Below the pieces are notes generated by a model. That model was not told the origin of the DNA, did no database searches, and worked only from the letters and a program-made list of their open reading frames with translations. Position numbers and translations under genes: made by a program. Source: Pseudomonas sp. MRSN 12121 (GTDB lineage: Bacteria; Pseudomonadota; Gammaproteobacteria; Pseudomonadales; Pseudomonadaceae). From it: a stretch of 64,000 bases of DNA. Positions 21,881 through 30,566 of the stretch are shown piece by piece (the first letter of the stretch is position 1; each line of letters opens with the position of its first letter). Location of the stretch: the NCBI RefSeq assembly GCF_000931465.1, contig NZ_CP010892.1, positions 3,991,388-4,055,387 of the forward strand, written 5' to 3'.

Positions 21881-22317
21881 AAACTTTCGATGCTTTACAA
21901 CTGCATCAAAGGCGTACAACTCGAAGCTGGAAAGCCGATCTTGACCTGAATCTTGATCTACCATCCAACCCTTTGAATTCTAAGGGGTTTTTCGCCTTCC
22001 TGAATCAGGAATGGACGCAATTCTGGACTTGTTCGCAGGGCATGTCAAGGATAGAAATGAAATAATTCAACATCTTAGTGGCGCCTGCCCCGCCCTCGCG
22101 GCCACGCAGCATAGTGGTTGTGTGGCTGGCTGCAAAGGGGCGAGCGATCCGGCATGGCTTCCCCGGGGTAAGACTCGATGAATCGGCAGCTTTCCAGCGG
22201 ATCTGTTTGCCAACTGCTGCACTGCATGCAGCAGTCATATGCATCGGGCCTGATTGTTGACGCCAAAGCACAGCCCCTACTCTGGATACCCAACCCAAGG
22301 TTCCAAGGAGATCGAGC
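21881..22317. other. Intergenic region between tRNA-Cys and quinone oxidoreductase gene
   Basis: There are about 437 bases without a supported gene. It must contain the tRNA promoter (leftward) and the promoter of the oxidoreductase. A dyad CCCTTTGAATTCTAAGGGG lies near 21968, and a 9-bp-arm inverted repeat at 22213-22235 is listed separately. TTGACG at 22257 could be a -35 for the downstream gene. Confidence 0.6.
22213..22235. promoter_or_regulatory. Inverted repeat upstream of quinone oxidoreductase
   Basis: ACTGCTGCA and TGCAGCAGT arms are separated by 5 bases, ending 82 bases before the start codon. It looks like an operator for a dimeric regulator, possibly the LysR-type protein encoded downstream. 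Confidence 0.45.
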
Positions 22318-23292
22318 ATGTTCACACGGGTAAAACTTCACAAAGTGGGCGGCCCGCAGGTGTTGCAGTTCGAGCAGGTGCAGGCGCAGGCCCCGGGGAG
22401 CGGCGAGGTCTGGCTGGAGCAGACGGCCATCGGCGTCAACCCGCTGGATCTGAGCCAACGCAGTGGTGCCGTATCGGTGCCCCTGCCCAGCGGGCTCGGC
22501 CTGGAGGGTGCGGGGCGGGTCATGGCGGTGGGTGCCGGGGTCACCCAGGTCCAGGTGGGCGACCGGGTCGCCTACGCCACCGGGCCCCTGGGGGCCTATG
22601 CCAGCGGCCGCCTGTATCCGGCCGAGCGTCTGGTCAAGCTGCCGCCGGAGCTGACCTCGGAGGCGGCCGCGGCCTTGCTGTTCAAGGGCATCACCGCGCA
22701 ATACCTGCTGAAAACCACCTACCCGGTCGGGCCGGGTAGCCGGGTGTTGATCTACGGCGCCGCCGGCGCCCTGGGCCAGTTAATGGTGCCCTGGGCCAAG
22801 CACCTGGGCGCCACCGTGATTGGCGTGGTGTCCAAGCCGCAAAGCGTCGAGCGGGCCCGGCAAGCCGGCTGCGACACGGTGCTGGTCTTCGAGGCCGCCA
22901 CCCTCGCCCGGCAGGTTGTCGAGGCGACGCACGGGCACAAGGTCGACGTGGTGTACGACCCGATCGGCCGGCTGTCTTTCGAGGCCTCGCTGGACAGCCT
23001 GCGCCCACGTGGTGTGCTGGTGTCCTTCGGCGCCGCGTCGGGCGTCCCCGAGCCGGTGTCGGTCGGCACCCTCAATGCCAAGGGCTCGCTGTTCCTGACC
23101 CGCCCGTCCCTCGCCGCCCATACCGCCACCGTCGACGAGTACCAGGAGCGCGCCGCCGATGTGCTCGCCGCTTGCGCCGCGGGTATCATCCAGCCACGGA
23201 TCTGGCAGCGTTATCCCCTGGCCGAGGTGGCCCGGGCCCATGCCGACCTGCACGACGGACGCGCACAAGGCGCCATCGTGCTGCTACCTTGA
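22318..23292 (+). CDS. NADPH:quinone oxidoreductase, zinc-independent MDR family
   Basis: The protein has 324 residues, the size of E. coli QorA. The N-terminal GroES-like domain includes QTAIGVNPLDLSQRSG and GLGLEGAGRVMAVGAGV, and the nucleotide-binding motif is YGAAGALGQLMVPWAK near residue 145. There are no zinc-binding Cys residues, consistent with the QOR branch that reduces quinones with NADPH. The C-terminus has PLAEVARAHADLHDGRAQGAIVL, typical of the family. A LysR regulator follows 41 bases later on the same strand. Confidence 0.92.
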   Translation: MFTRVKLHKVGGPQVLQFEQVQAQAPGSGEVWLEQTAIGVNPLDLSQRSGAVSVPLPSGLGLEGAGRVMAVGAGVTQVQVGDRVAYATGPLGAYASGRLYPAERLVKLPPELTSEAAAALLFKGITAQYLLKTTYPVGPGSRVLIYGAAGALGQLMVPWAKHLGATVIGVVSKPQSVERARQAGCDTVLVFEAATLARQVVEATHGHKVDVVYDPIGRLSFEASLDSLRPRGVLVSFGAASGVPEPVSVGTLNAKGSLFLTRPSLAAHTATVDEYQERAADVLAACAAGIIQPRIWQRYPLAEVARAHADLHDGRAQGAIVLLP

Positions 23293-23333
23293 GCCTCCCC
23301 TTCTTCCGCTCCCACGACGAGGCCCCCAGGCAC

Positions 23334-24266
23334 ATGGATCTGTTCGACAGCCGCCAGGCCGATGAGCTCGCCACCTTGCTGGCACTCTTCGAGCACGGCT
23401 CTTTCGCCGCCGCGGGGCGGGCCTTGCAGCGCCACTCTTCGGTGCTATCCAAGCGCCTGGCGGCACTGGAGGACCGCCTGGGCATTCGCCTGGTGCAGCG
23501 CATCACCCGGCAACTGCGCTTCACCGACGCCGGCGCGCGCCTGGTGGAGCGCCTGCGCCATGCCGCGGGCCTGATCGGCGAAGCCGAGCAGGAGGCATCC
23601 CGGGGCGCGGCGCAGGTCCGTGGCCGCCTGCGCCTGGCCTTGCCGGCGGCCATGGGCCGGCGCTGGCTCAGCCCGATCCTCGCCGAGTTCGCCCTGGCCC
23701 ATCCCGAAGTACAGCTGGAGACCGAGTATTCGGATCGTTTCGTCGACCTGGTCGGCGAAGGTTTCGATGCCGCGATCCGCATCGGCGAACTGGCCGACAG
23801 CCAACTGGTAGCGCGCAAGCTCTGCGCCCACCGCCGCATCCTCTGCGCCGCCCCCGCCTACCTGCAACGCCATGGCCAGCCGCAGGTGCCCGCCGATCTG
23901 GACCAGCACAATTGCCTGGGCTTCACCGGCCTGCGCTCCTGGCCCGACTGGCGCCTGACCCGCCAGGGCGAGCAGGCAACCGTGCGCGTGCGGGGCAGCC
24001 TGCAGAGCAACGACAACGAGGCGCTGCTGGTCGCCGCCCGGGCCGGTGTCGGCATTCTCGCCGGCGGCGACTGGCTGATGCACCAGGACCTAGCGTCGGG
24101 GCGACTGCTCAGGGTATTGCCGCAGTGGCAACTGGACAGCGACTCGGGAGTCTTTCTGCTGCGTCCCTCGGCGCGCTTCGCCAGCGCCAGCACCCTGGCC
24201 TTCAAACAGTGGATCGAGGCACGTTTCGCCCAGGGCGCGCCGTGGGAGACACCGGAGGCGTCCTGA
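23334..24266 (+). CDS. LysR-family transcriptional regulator
   Basis: The protein has 310 residues from the ATG at 23334; the open frame upstream overlaps the oxidoreductase and is a shadow. The N-terminal HTH (residues about 12-60: LATLLALFEHGSFAAAGRAL, SVLSKRLAALEDRLGIRLV) is followed by a CrgA-like effector domain with AMGRRWLSPILAEFALAHPE and DAAIRIGELADSQLVARKL. It is probably co-transcribed with the quinone oxidoreductase and may regulate it. Convergent with the next LysR gene (4-base gap). Confidence 0.92.
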   Translation: MDLFDSRQADELATLLALFEHGSFAAAGRALQRHSSVLSKRLAALEDRLGIRLVQRITRQLRFTDAGARLVERLRHAAGLIGEAEQEASRGAAQVRGRLRLALPAAMGRRWLSPILAEFALAHPEVQLETEYSDRFVDLVGEGFDAAIRIGELADSQLVARKLCAHRRILCAAPAYLQRHGQPQVPADLDQHNCLGFTGLRSWPDWRLTRQGEQATVRVRGSLQSNDNEALLVAARAGVGILAGGDWLMHQDLASGRLLRVLPQWQLDSDSGVFLLRPSARFASASTLAFKQWIEARFAQGAPWETPEAS

Positions 24267-24270
24267 CGGC

Positions 24271-25164
24271 TCACAGCGCAGCGACGATAAATTCGCGCAG
24301 CCAGCGGTGAGCCGGATCGCGATGACTGCGCTCGTGCCAGAGCATGACCATCTCGTAGCCCGGCACCGCCAGCGGCGGCTCGACCACCTTCAGCGCCGGG
24401 TTGTCGCGCACCAGCCGCGCCGGCAGCATCGCCACCAGGTCGGTGCTGGCCAGCGTCGAGAGCACGAACAGGAAGTGCGGCACCGACAGCACCACCCGCC
24501 GTGCCAGCCCCGCCTGCGCCAGCACGCTGTCGGTGATGCCATGGAAGCCACCGCCATCGGGCGAGACCACCACATGATCCAGCTTGCCGAACTGCGCCAG
24601 GCTCGGACGCCGTCGCAAGCGCGGATGGCCGGCGCGCCCCACCAGCACATAACGTTCGCTGAACAGCACCCGGTGCCGCAGCCCCGGCGGCGCGTCCTCG
24701 CGGGTATGCAGGGCCAGGTCGATGACGCCCTGCTCGACCTGCCGGACCATCTGCGCGGGATCCAGTTCGTGCACCGCCAGCCGGGTGCCGGGCGCCGCCG
24801 CACGCAGGCCGGCCAGGGCCGGCAGGAGCACCGTCGATTCGCCATAGTCGGAGGCCGCCACACTCCAGGTCTGCGTCGCGGCGCCCGGGTCGAACGGGCT
24901 GGCCGGCGCCACCGCCAGCTCCAGCGCCTCCAGCGCCCGGCGCAACGGCTCGCGCAATGCCTCGGCCCGGGCGGTGGGCCGCATGCCCCGAGGCCCCGGC
25001 AGCAACAGCGGGTCGTCGAAGAGCTCGCGCAACTTGGCCAGGTGCACGCTGACCGAGGGTTGCGACAGGTGCAGGCGCTGCGCCGCGCGGGTCACGTTGT
25101 GCTCCGCCAGCAGCACATCCAGGGTCAACAGCAAGTTGATGTCCAAGCGCCTTAAATTATTCAC
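24271..25164 (-). CDS. LysR-family regulator, NodD/LinR-like subgroup
   Basis: The protein has 297 residues. It begins MNNLRRLDINLLLTLDVLLA with HTH AEHNVTRAAQRLHLSQPSVS, the signature of the NodD-like branch. The effector domain contains DLALHTREDAPPGLRHRVLF and a C-terminal WHERSHRDPAHRWLREFI. It is divergent from the flavodoxin-fold reductase gene, and a 24-bp inverted repeat lies between them, so it most likely controls that gene and itself. Confidence 0.92.
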   Translation of the reverse strand: MNNLRRLDINLLLTLDVLLAEHNVTRAAQRLHLSQPSVSVHLAKLRELFDDPLLLPGPRGMRPTARAEALREPLRRALEALELAVAPASPFDPGAATQTWSVAASDYGESTVLLPALAGLRAAAPGTRLAVHELDPAQMVRQVEQGVIDLALHTREDAPPGLRHRVLFSERYVLVGRAGHPRLRRRPSLAQFGKLDHVVVSPDGGGFHGITDSVLAQAGLARRVVLSVPHFLFVLSTLASTDLVAMLPARLVRDNPALKVVEPPLAVPGYEMVMLWHERSHRDPAHRWLREFIVAAL

Positions 25165-25177
25165 GACAATACCTGGG

Positions 25178-25201
25178 ATATTGGATATTCATTTCCAATA
25201 T
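25178..25201. promoter_or_regulatory. Probable LysR-binding inverted repeat
   Basis: ATATTGG and CCAATAT arms with a 10-base spacer contain a T-N11-A type core. The site is 14 bases from the LysR start and 49 bases from the divergent reductase start, where an activator/autorepressor site is expected. Confidence 0.65.
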
Positions 25202-25249
25202 ACCTGGCAAGCATCGATCCTGCTGTCTCCCACCGTTGGAGACCCTGCT

Positions 25250-26026
25250 ATGAATGTGCTGTTGGTATACGCCCACCCCGAACCCCGCTCCTTGAACGGC
25301 TCGCTCAAGGACTTCTCGATCAAGCGCCTGGAAGCCGCCGGCCACGCGGTCCAGGTGTCGGACCTGTACGCGATGAACTGGAAGGCGCCGCTGGACGCCG
25401 CCGACAGCCTGGGCCGGCCGGCGGATGCCCGCTTCGATCCGTCCCAGGACTCCCAGCGTGCCTTCGCCGAGGGCCTGCAATCGGCGGACATCGTGCACGA
25501 ACAGGAAAAGCTGCGGTGGGCCGACACCGTGCTGCTGCAATTTCCCCTGTGGTGGTTCTCCATGCCGGCGATCCTCAAGGGTTGGGTGGAACGGGTCTAC
25601 GCCTACGGGTTTGCCTATGGCGTGGGCGAACACTCGGATGCACGCTGGGGCGACCGTTACGGTGAAGGCACCCTGGCCGGCAAGCGCGCGATGCTGATCG
25701 TCACGGCCGGCGGCTGGGAGTCGCACTACAGCCCGCGGGGCATCAACGGGCCGATCGACGACCTGCTGTTCCCGATCCACCACGGCATCCTCTATTACCC
25801 CGGCTTCGACGTCCTGCCGCCCTACGTGATCTACCGCACCGGGCGCATCGATCCGGCGCGCTACGCCAGCCTCTGCGAGGAACTCGGGCAGCGCCTCGAC
25901 CAGTTGCAGCAGGTCGCGCCCATCCCCTTCCGCCCGCAGAACGCCGGAGCCTACCGGATTCCGGAACTGACCCTGCGCCCGGAGATCGCCGAGGGCCAGT
26001 CCGGTTTCGCCGTGCATCGGGTCTAG
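25250..26026 (+). CDS. NAD(P)H-dependent quinone reductase, flavodoxin-2 fold
   Basis: The protein has 258 residues. It starts MNVLLVYAHPEPRSLNGSLK, the FMN/FAD-binding loop of the NQO1/MdaB/KefF family, with ADTVLLQFPLWWFSMPAILK and GWVERVYAYGFAYG as the isoalloxazine-binding segment and LIVTAGGWESHYS further on. It likely reduces quinones by two electrons using NAD(P)H. The start at 25250 is chosen because it gives the canonical N-terminus; the ORF is open much further upstream. It is divergent from its likely LysR regulator. Confidence 0.92.
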   Translation: MNVLLVYAHPEPRSLNGSLKDFSIKRLEAAGHAVQVSDLYAMNWKAPLDAADSLGRPADARFDPSQDSQRAFAEGLQSADIVHEQEKLRWADTVLLQFPLWWFSMPAILKGWVERVYAYGFAYGVGEHSDARWGDRYGEGTLAGKRAMLIVTAGGWESHYSPRGINGPIDDLLFPIHHGILYYPGFDVLPPYVIYRTGRIDPARYASLCEELGQRLDQLQQVAPIPFRPQNAGAYRIPELTLRPEIAEGQSGFAVHRV

Positions 26027-26077
26027 ACCGAAGTCGGGTTATCCTTGCCGGCCGTACAACCACTGAAGGCATTCGAG

Positions 26078-26365
26078 ATGACCCGCCCGCCCCGAGTGAG
26101 CATCGACCTGGACGCGGTGACCAGCGCCGCCGAGTTGCACGCCGTCCTGCGCGATGCGCTGGGCTTTCCCGCCTGGTACGGCGCCAATTGGGACGCGTTC
26201 TGGGATGCGATCACCGGACTGGTGGACATGCCCGAGTACCTGCAATTTTCCGGCTGGGCCGGGCTGGCCACGCGCTTGCCCGGGGAGGCAGCGCTTCTGC
26301 GGCGCTGCCTGGCGAACATGACCTCGCTGTATCCGCAACTCGCGCCGCAGGTGGCGTTCGACTGA
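26078..26365 (+). CDS. Barstar-family protein (RNase inhibitor fold)
   Basis: The protein has 95 residues, the length of barstar. The diagnostic region GFPAWYGANWDAFWDAITGL (residues about 27-46) and the first strand VSIDLDAVTSAAELHAVL match the barstar family. Barstar inhibits barnase-type RNases; family members also act as immunity proteins for polymorphic toxins. No barnase-like gene is visible within several kb. The ATG at 26078 has only a weak ribosome site; TTG/GTG alternatives upstream are less likely. It is convergent with the next gene. Confidence 0.85.
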   Translation: MTRPPRVSIDLDAVTSAAELHAVLRDALGFPAWYGANWDAFWDAITGLVDMPEYLQFSGWAGLATRLPGEAALLRRCLANMTSLYPQLAPQVAFD

Positions 26366-26369
26366 ATGC

Positions 26370-27587
26370 TTAGGACTGCTGGCGCGTCCACGCGTCCCGC
26401 TGGTCCTGCTTGACGATATCGACGAAGTGCGCCGGCAACAGGTTGCGGAAGGCCCCGCCGTCCGCCTCCACCACCTCGACCATCTTCGCCACCATCTCCT
26501 CGGGGTCGTACTGCTCGAACGGGAATTTCAGCCCGGCGTGATCGGTGAAGTGCTTCTGCGGGTCGTACCAGCTTTTCCAGGTTTCCATCATCCGGTCGTT
26601 GAAGCCGGTGGAATAGGGCCCGGGGTTGATGGTCGCGACCTGGATGCCGAACTCCGCCAGTTCCATGTGCAGCGCTTCGGCGATGGATTCCAGGGCGTGC
26701 TTGGAGGCGCAGTAGGCGCCGGTGAACGGCCCGGTGAGCAGGCCGGCGATCGACGAGACGAAGACGATCTTGCCCTGGCGCCGCTCGACCATCTGCCGCA
26801 CGAAGCCCTGGGTCAGTTCCAGGTTGGCGAACACGTTGGTCTCGAACTGCCCACGCAGGATATCCATGGGAATCTCCGCGATCGCGCCGGTCTCGGCGTC
26901 GCCGGCATTGTTCAACAGCACGTCGATCTGCCACTGCCAGGCATAGGCGCGGTCGCGCGCCGAGGTGATGTCCAGCTTCTCGACCCGCAGCGTGAGATCC
27001 AGGCTGTCGGCGAGCTGGCGCAGCTCGGTGACCTGCGGGGTGATCTGCACCCCGGCGATCACCTCATGCCCCTTGGCCGCCAGGCGCAGCGCCACTTCAC
27101 GGCCAAAACCCGAGCCGGCGCCGGTCACCAGAATGCGTTTGGATGCTTGCTTCATATGCTTTTTCTCCAGGGAAATGTCAGGAACCAGGGCGCTGGCACA
27201 GGCCCGGGCAATGCTCTCGTCTTCGGCCGCGGTCGCGCCGGAAACCCCGATCGCGCCCAGGCAGTTACCGTTGCGATCGACCAGGGGCAAGCCGCCGGCG
27301 AAGCTGGTCAGCCCGCCATTGCTCTGCTCGATCGACCACAACGCCTGGCCCGGCCCCGACAGCGCGCCGAGGCTGGCGCTGGCGGTGCGAAACAGCGCCG
27401 AGGTGCGCGCCTTGCGCTGGGCCAGGTCGATGGCGCCGGGCACGGCGTCGTCCATGCGCACGAACGCCAGCAGGTTGCCGCCCGCATCGACGAGGGCGAT
27501 GCACACCGCCAGCCGCCGTTGCGTGGCGCTGGCAATGCCCATGTCGAGCATGAGCCGGGCGGATTCGAGGGTGACAATGCAGGGCAT
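26370..27587 (-). CDS. Fused GlcG/HbpS-like domain and short-chain dehydrogenase
   Basis: One frame of 405 residues. Residues 1-140 are a GlcG/HbpS (heme-degrading/heme-binding-like) domain with ALVDAGGNLLAFVRMDDAVP and GGLPLVDRNGNCLGAIGVSG. Residues 145-405 are a complete SDR: Rossmann motif TGAGSGFG, NNAG, and catalytic Ser-Tyr-Lys with YCASKHALES. An internal ATG at 27155 follows GGAGAAAAAGC, so the 261-residue SDR could also be made alone. The substrate is unknown. It is divergent from a LysR gene. Either a real fusion or two genes joined by loss of a stop codon. Confidence 0.85.
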   Translation of the reverse strand: MPCIVTLESARLMLDMGIASATQRRLAVCIALVDAGGNLLAFVRMDDAVPGAIDLAQRKARTSALFRTASASLGALSGPGQALWSIEQSNGGLTSFAGGLPLVDRNGNCLGAIGVSGATAAEDESIARACASALVPDISLEKKHMKQASKRILVTGAGSGFGREVALRLAAKGHEVIAGVQITPQVTELRQLADSLDLTLRVEKLDITSARDRAYAWQWQIDVLLNNAGDAETGAIAEIPMDILRGQFETNVFANLELTQGFVRQMVERRQGKIVFVSSIAGLLTGPFTGAYCASKHALESIAEALHMELAEFGIQVATINPGPYSTGFNDRMMETWKSWYDPQKHFTDHAGLKFPFEQYDPEEMVAKMVEVVEADGGAFRNLLPAHFVDIVKQDQRDAWTRQQS

Positions 27588-27682
27588 GGCGGGGACTCCT
27601 TCGCGGTTGAAAAGAGTCTATGAAGCCCGTAGCGTTAAGAGAATCCGCATTTCCCCGACAACACTTTCAAGTATTTCTAACA

Positions 27683-28597
27683 ATGAGCCGACGCGATCCC
27701 TTGGCCGGGCTGCACGTCTTCATGGCGGTAGTCGAGACCGGCAACTTCACCCGCGCCGCGGCCGTACTGGGCGTGACCCCGGCGGCCGTGAGCCTGGCCA
27801 TCGGCCAGCTGGAAGGCGAACTGCGCAGCAAGCTGTTCCACCGCACCACCCGCGGCGTCAGCCTGACGGAAACCGGGCAGCGTTTTCACGACGCCAGCGA
27901 AGCCGGCTACCGCAGCCTGTTGCAGGCTCGGGACGAGTTGGGCGAAAGCCAGGGCGAACCCTCGGGGCACCTGCGCATCAGCGCCCTGCACATGGCCCGG
28001 CACCTGATCGTCGCGCCGCTGCTCGAGGATTTTTTCCAGCGCTACCCCAGGGTCACCCTGGAAATCCGCTACGAAGACCAGCTGGTGGACATCGTCAGGG
28101 AACAGCTCGACGCCGGCATCCGCCTGGCCGACGCGCTGCATCCGGGCATGCTCGCGGTACAGATCACGCCACCGTTGCACTGCGCCCTGGTGGCCAGCCC
28201 GGATTACCTGGCACGGCACCCGGCGCCGCGGCGCATCGACGATCTGCGCGAGCATGCCTGCATCCGTTTTCGCTTTCCCAGCAGCGGGCAGCTGCACAAA
28301 TGGCACCTGCACGACGGCCAGCAGGAGGTGAAGCTGGATGTACCCGGGCGCTTCATCAGCACCGACACCCAGGCGGTGATAGAGGCCGCCCGCGCCGGCG
28401 TCGGCATCGCCCATGTGTTCATCCGCGAACGCATCGCCGCCGACCTCGACAGCGGCCGGCTGGTGGAGGTCCTGCCCGGCACCTGCCAGCCCCTGCCGCC
28501 GATGTGGCTGTACTACGCCAACCGCAAGCACGTCCCGCTCAAGCTGCGGGCCCTGATCGACGTGCTGCGCGACTGGAAGCAGGTGCCAGCACACTGA
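27683..28597 (+). CDS. LysR-family transcriptional regulator
   Basis: The protein has 304 residues from the ATG at 27683. The HTH region is MAVVETGNFTRAAAVLGVTP then AAVSLAIGQLEGELRSKLFH, and the CrgA-type effector domain has SGHLRISALHMARHLIVAPL and LLEDFFQRYPRVTLEIRYED. It is divergent from the GlcG-SDR gene, with a 95-base intergenic interval, so it probably regulates that gene. Its 3' end is convergent with the alcohol dehydrogenase gene. Confidence 0.92.
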   Translation: MSRRDPLAGLHVFMAVVETGNFTRAAAVLGVTPAAVSLAIGQLEGELRSKLFHRTTRGVSLTETGQRFHDASEAGYRSLLQARDELGESQGEPSGHLRISALHMARHLIVAPLLEDFFQRYPRVTLEIRYEDQLVDIVREQLDAGIRLADALHPGMLAVQITPPLHCALVASPDYLARHPAPRRIDDLREHACIRFRFPSSGQLHKWHLHDGQQEVKLDVPGRFISTDTQAVIEAARAGVGIAHVFIRERIAADLDSGRLVEVLPGTCQPLPPMWLYYANRKHVPLKLRALIDVLRDWKQVPAH

Positions 28598-28627
28598 GTC
28601 CGGCGCGCTCCGGGCGAGCCGCGCCGG

Positions 28628-29755
28628 TCAGCCCTGGGTATCGATGAGGATCACCGGTTTGAGGGTCAGGCCCGTTTCGCTGTCGTGCGCGGCCTGGTTG
28701 ATCTGCGCGAAGGGATAGAAGCGGATCAGCCGGTCGAAGGCGAAGTGCCCCTGCCGGTACAGCTCGATCAGCTGCGGGATGAACACGTCCGGCACGCTGT
28801 CGCCTTCGACGATGCCGAAAATATGCTTGCAGTTCTGCATCAGGTCGTTGGCGTCCAGCTCCAGGTTGGTCCCCGGCCTCGACGCGCCGACGATGCCGCA
28901 GCGGCCCCGTGGGCGCAGCGCCGCGACCGCCGAACGGATCACCGCCGGGATGCCGGTGGAGTCCAGCGCGAAGTCGACGCCCGCCCCCGTCACCTCGCGG
29001 ATGACCGCCACCGCGTCCTGCTCGCGGCTGTCGACCACATGGGTGGCGCCCAGCTCCCTGGCCAGTTCCAGGCGCGAGGGCAGCACATCGATGGCGAAGA
29101 TCGTGGTCGCCCCCGCCGCCCGGGCGGCAAGGATCGCGCTCAGGCCCACGGCGCCGCCACCGAAGGCGGCGAAGCTGGCCCCGGCCCCGACTTTCAGGGC
29201 ATTGAGCACCGCCCCGGCCCCGGTCTGGATCCCGCAGCCCAGGGGCCCGAGCAGCTCCAGCGGCACATCCTGGCGGACCTTGACCACGTTGCGCTCGTTG
29301 GCCATGGCATAGGCGGCGAACGACGACTGGCCGAAGAAACGGTCGTTGAGCGCCGTGCCGCTGTGGTCGCACAGCGCATGGGAACCGTCGCTGCGCTGGC
29401 CGGAAAAATTTAGTGGGTTGAACTGCTCGCAACTGGCCGGTGCGCCTTCCAGGCAGGCCCGGCATTGGCCGCAGGAGAGAAAGGTCAGCACCACGTGATC
29501 GCCCGGCGCCACCTTGGTGACGTCGGCGCCGACGGCCTCGACCACCCCCGAGCCTTCGTGACCCAGCACGATCGGCTGGGGCACGGGATAGACCTGGTCG
29601 CGCGCCACCATGTCGGTGTGGCACATCCCGGCCGCGACGATCCGCACCAGCACTTCGTCGTGCCGCGGGGCGCCAATCCGGATGTCTTCGAGTTGAAACG
29701 GGCCGCCCTGCTGGCGCACGACGGCGGCGGTAAAGGCATTGGCAACGATGCTCAT
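28628..29755 (-). CDS. Zinc-dependent alcohol dehydrogenase, aryl-alcohol type
   Basis: The protein has 375 residues from MSIVANAFTAAVVRQQGGPF at 29755; upstream codons are unconserved. Catalytic zinc ligands are Cys in AAGMCHTD and His-Glu in LGHEGSGVV, and structural zinc cysteines are in SCGQCRACLEGAPASC. The NAD-binding motif is GGGAVGLSAILAAR near residue 200. Family members such as XylB/aryl-alcohol dehydrogenase oxidise benzylic or related alcohols. The ORF lies 70 bases after a WrbA-like gene on the same strand and may be co-expressed with it. Confidence 0.92.
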   Translation of the reverse strand: MSIVANAFTAAVVRQQGGPFQLEDIRIGAPRHDEVLVRIVAAGMCHTDMVARDQVYPVPQPIVLGHEGSGVVEAVGADVTKVAPGDHVVLTFLSCGQCRACLEGAPASCEQFNPLNFSGQRSDGSHALCDHSGTALNDRFFGQSSFAAYAMANERNVVKVRQDVPLELLGPLGCGIQTGAGAVLNALKVGAGASFAAFGGGAVGLSAILAARAAGATTIFAIDVLPSRLELARELGATHVVDSREQDAVAVIREVTGAGVDFALDSTGIPAVIRSAVAALRPRGRCGIVGASRPGTNLELDANDLMQNCKHIFGIVEGDSVPDVFIPQLIELYRQGHFAFDRLIRFYPFAQINQAAHDSETGLTLKPVILIDTQG

Positions 29756-29825
29756 GATGGTGGCTCCGACAGTCATGGAATCGGCCCCTGCGGCGCCGTC
29801 TCGGCAACGCCGCAGGGGGGACAGG

Positions 29826-30398
29826 TCACGCCAGGCGCGCGGCGAACTCGGCGACCCGCTTGCCCAGCAGCACGGCGGTCTGCAAGTCACCGGCACGTGG
29901 TGCTTCGTCAGGCGAGGCATCGGACGGCGAAACCGCCAGCGCGCCGCCAAAGCCCGCGGTCCAGTTCACATCGGCCGGGCCATGGGCCTTGGTGTTGGCC
30001 GGCAACAGGCCGGTGCCGACCCAGACCTGCCCGTGCTGCTGCGACAGCGTCCAGAAATACTGGATGGTCGAGAACTTGTCGCCGTTGACCGAGGCGGAGT
30101 TGGTGAACCCCGCCGCCACCTTGTTCTTCCAGGCCTGGCCGAACCAGGACTTGGAACTGGCATCGGCGAACTTCTTGAACTGCCAGGCCGGGCCGCCCAT
30201 GTAGGTGGGGCTGCCGTAGATGATCGCGTCGGCGTTGCCGATCTCGGTCCAGGCGCTTTCCGGCAGGTCGCCGTTGGCATCGATCTGATAGAGCCTGGCC
30301 TGGGTCCCGGCGCTGGAGGCGGCGCCTTCGAGCACGGCTTCGGCCTGCTTGGTGGTGTGGCCGTAGCCGCTGAAAAACACAATCGCAACGGTGGTCAT
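29826..30398 (-). CDS. WrbA-like flavodoxin-family NAD(P)H oxidoreductase
   Basis: The protein has 190 residues. It starts TTVAIVFFSGYGHTTKQAEA, the FMN phosphate-binding loop, and has ADAIIYGSPTYMGGPAWQFK and KVAAGFTNSASVNGDKFSTI, all typical of WrbA/flavodoxin family proteins. It is divergent from an HxlR-type regulator, the usual partner of such quinone or aldehyde stress genes. The start at 30398 gives the canonical N-terminus. Confidence 0.9.
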   Translation of the reverse strand: MTTVAIVFFSGYGHTTKQAEAVLEGAASSAGTQARLYQIDANGDLPESAWTEIGNADAIIYGSPTYMGGPAWQFKKFADASSKSWFGQAWKNKVAAGFTNSASVNGDKFSTIQYFWTLSQQHGQVWVGTGLLPANTKAHGPADVNWTAGFGGALAVSPSDASPDEAPRAGDLQTAVLLGKRVAEFAARLA

Positions 30399-30566
30399 GG
30401 GTCGATTCCTTACAGAAAAATGCAGAACGGGTTGAGCGTAACCAGGCAAATCCGCAAGATCGGTATCTTCCCGCCACCTGGTTTCCGCAAGAAACTATAG
30501 GGGCTCGACCTGGCGTCGAGAAGAACGCACCCCCGGCCCACTTGGTTACCTCGAGGAAACCTGCCC

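Noticed and set aside
26045..26365. Barnase-barstar toxin-antitoxin pair
   Set aside because: Only the barstar half is present; I found no RNase-like small ORF on either side.
28539..29807. 422-codon Arg/Gly-rich frame overlapping the alcohol dehydrogenase
   Set aside because: It is an out-of-frame shadow on the same strand as a clear zinc dehydrogenase with both metal sites.
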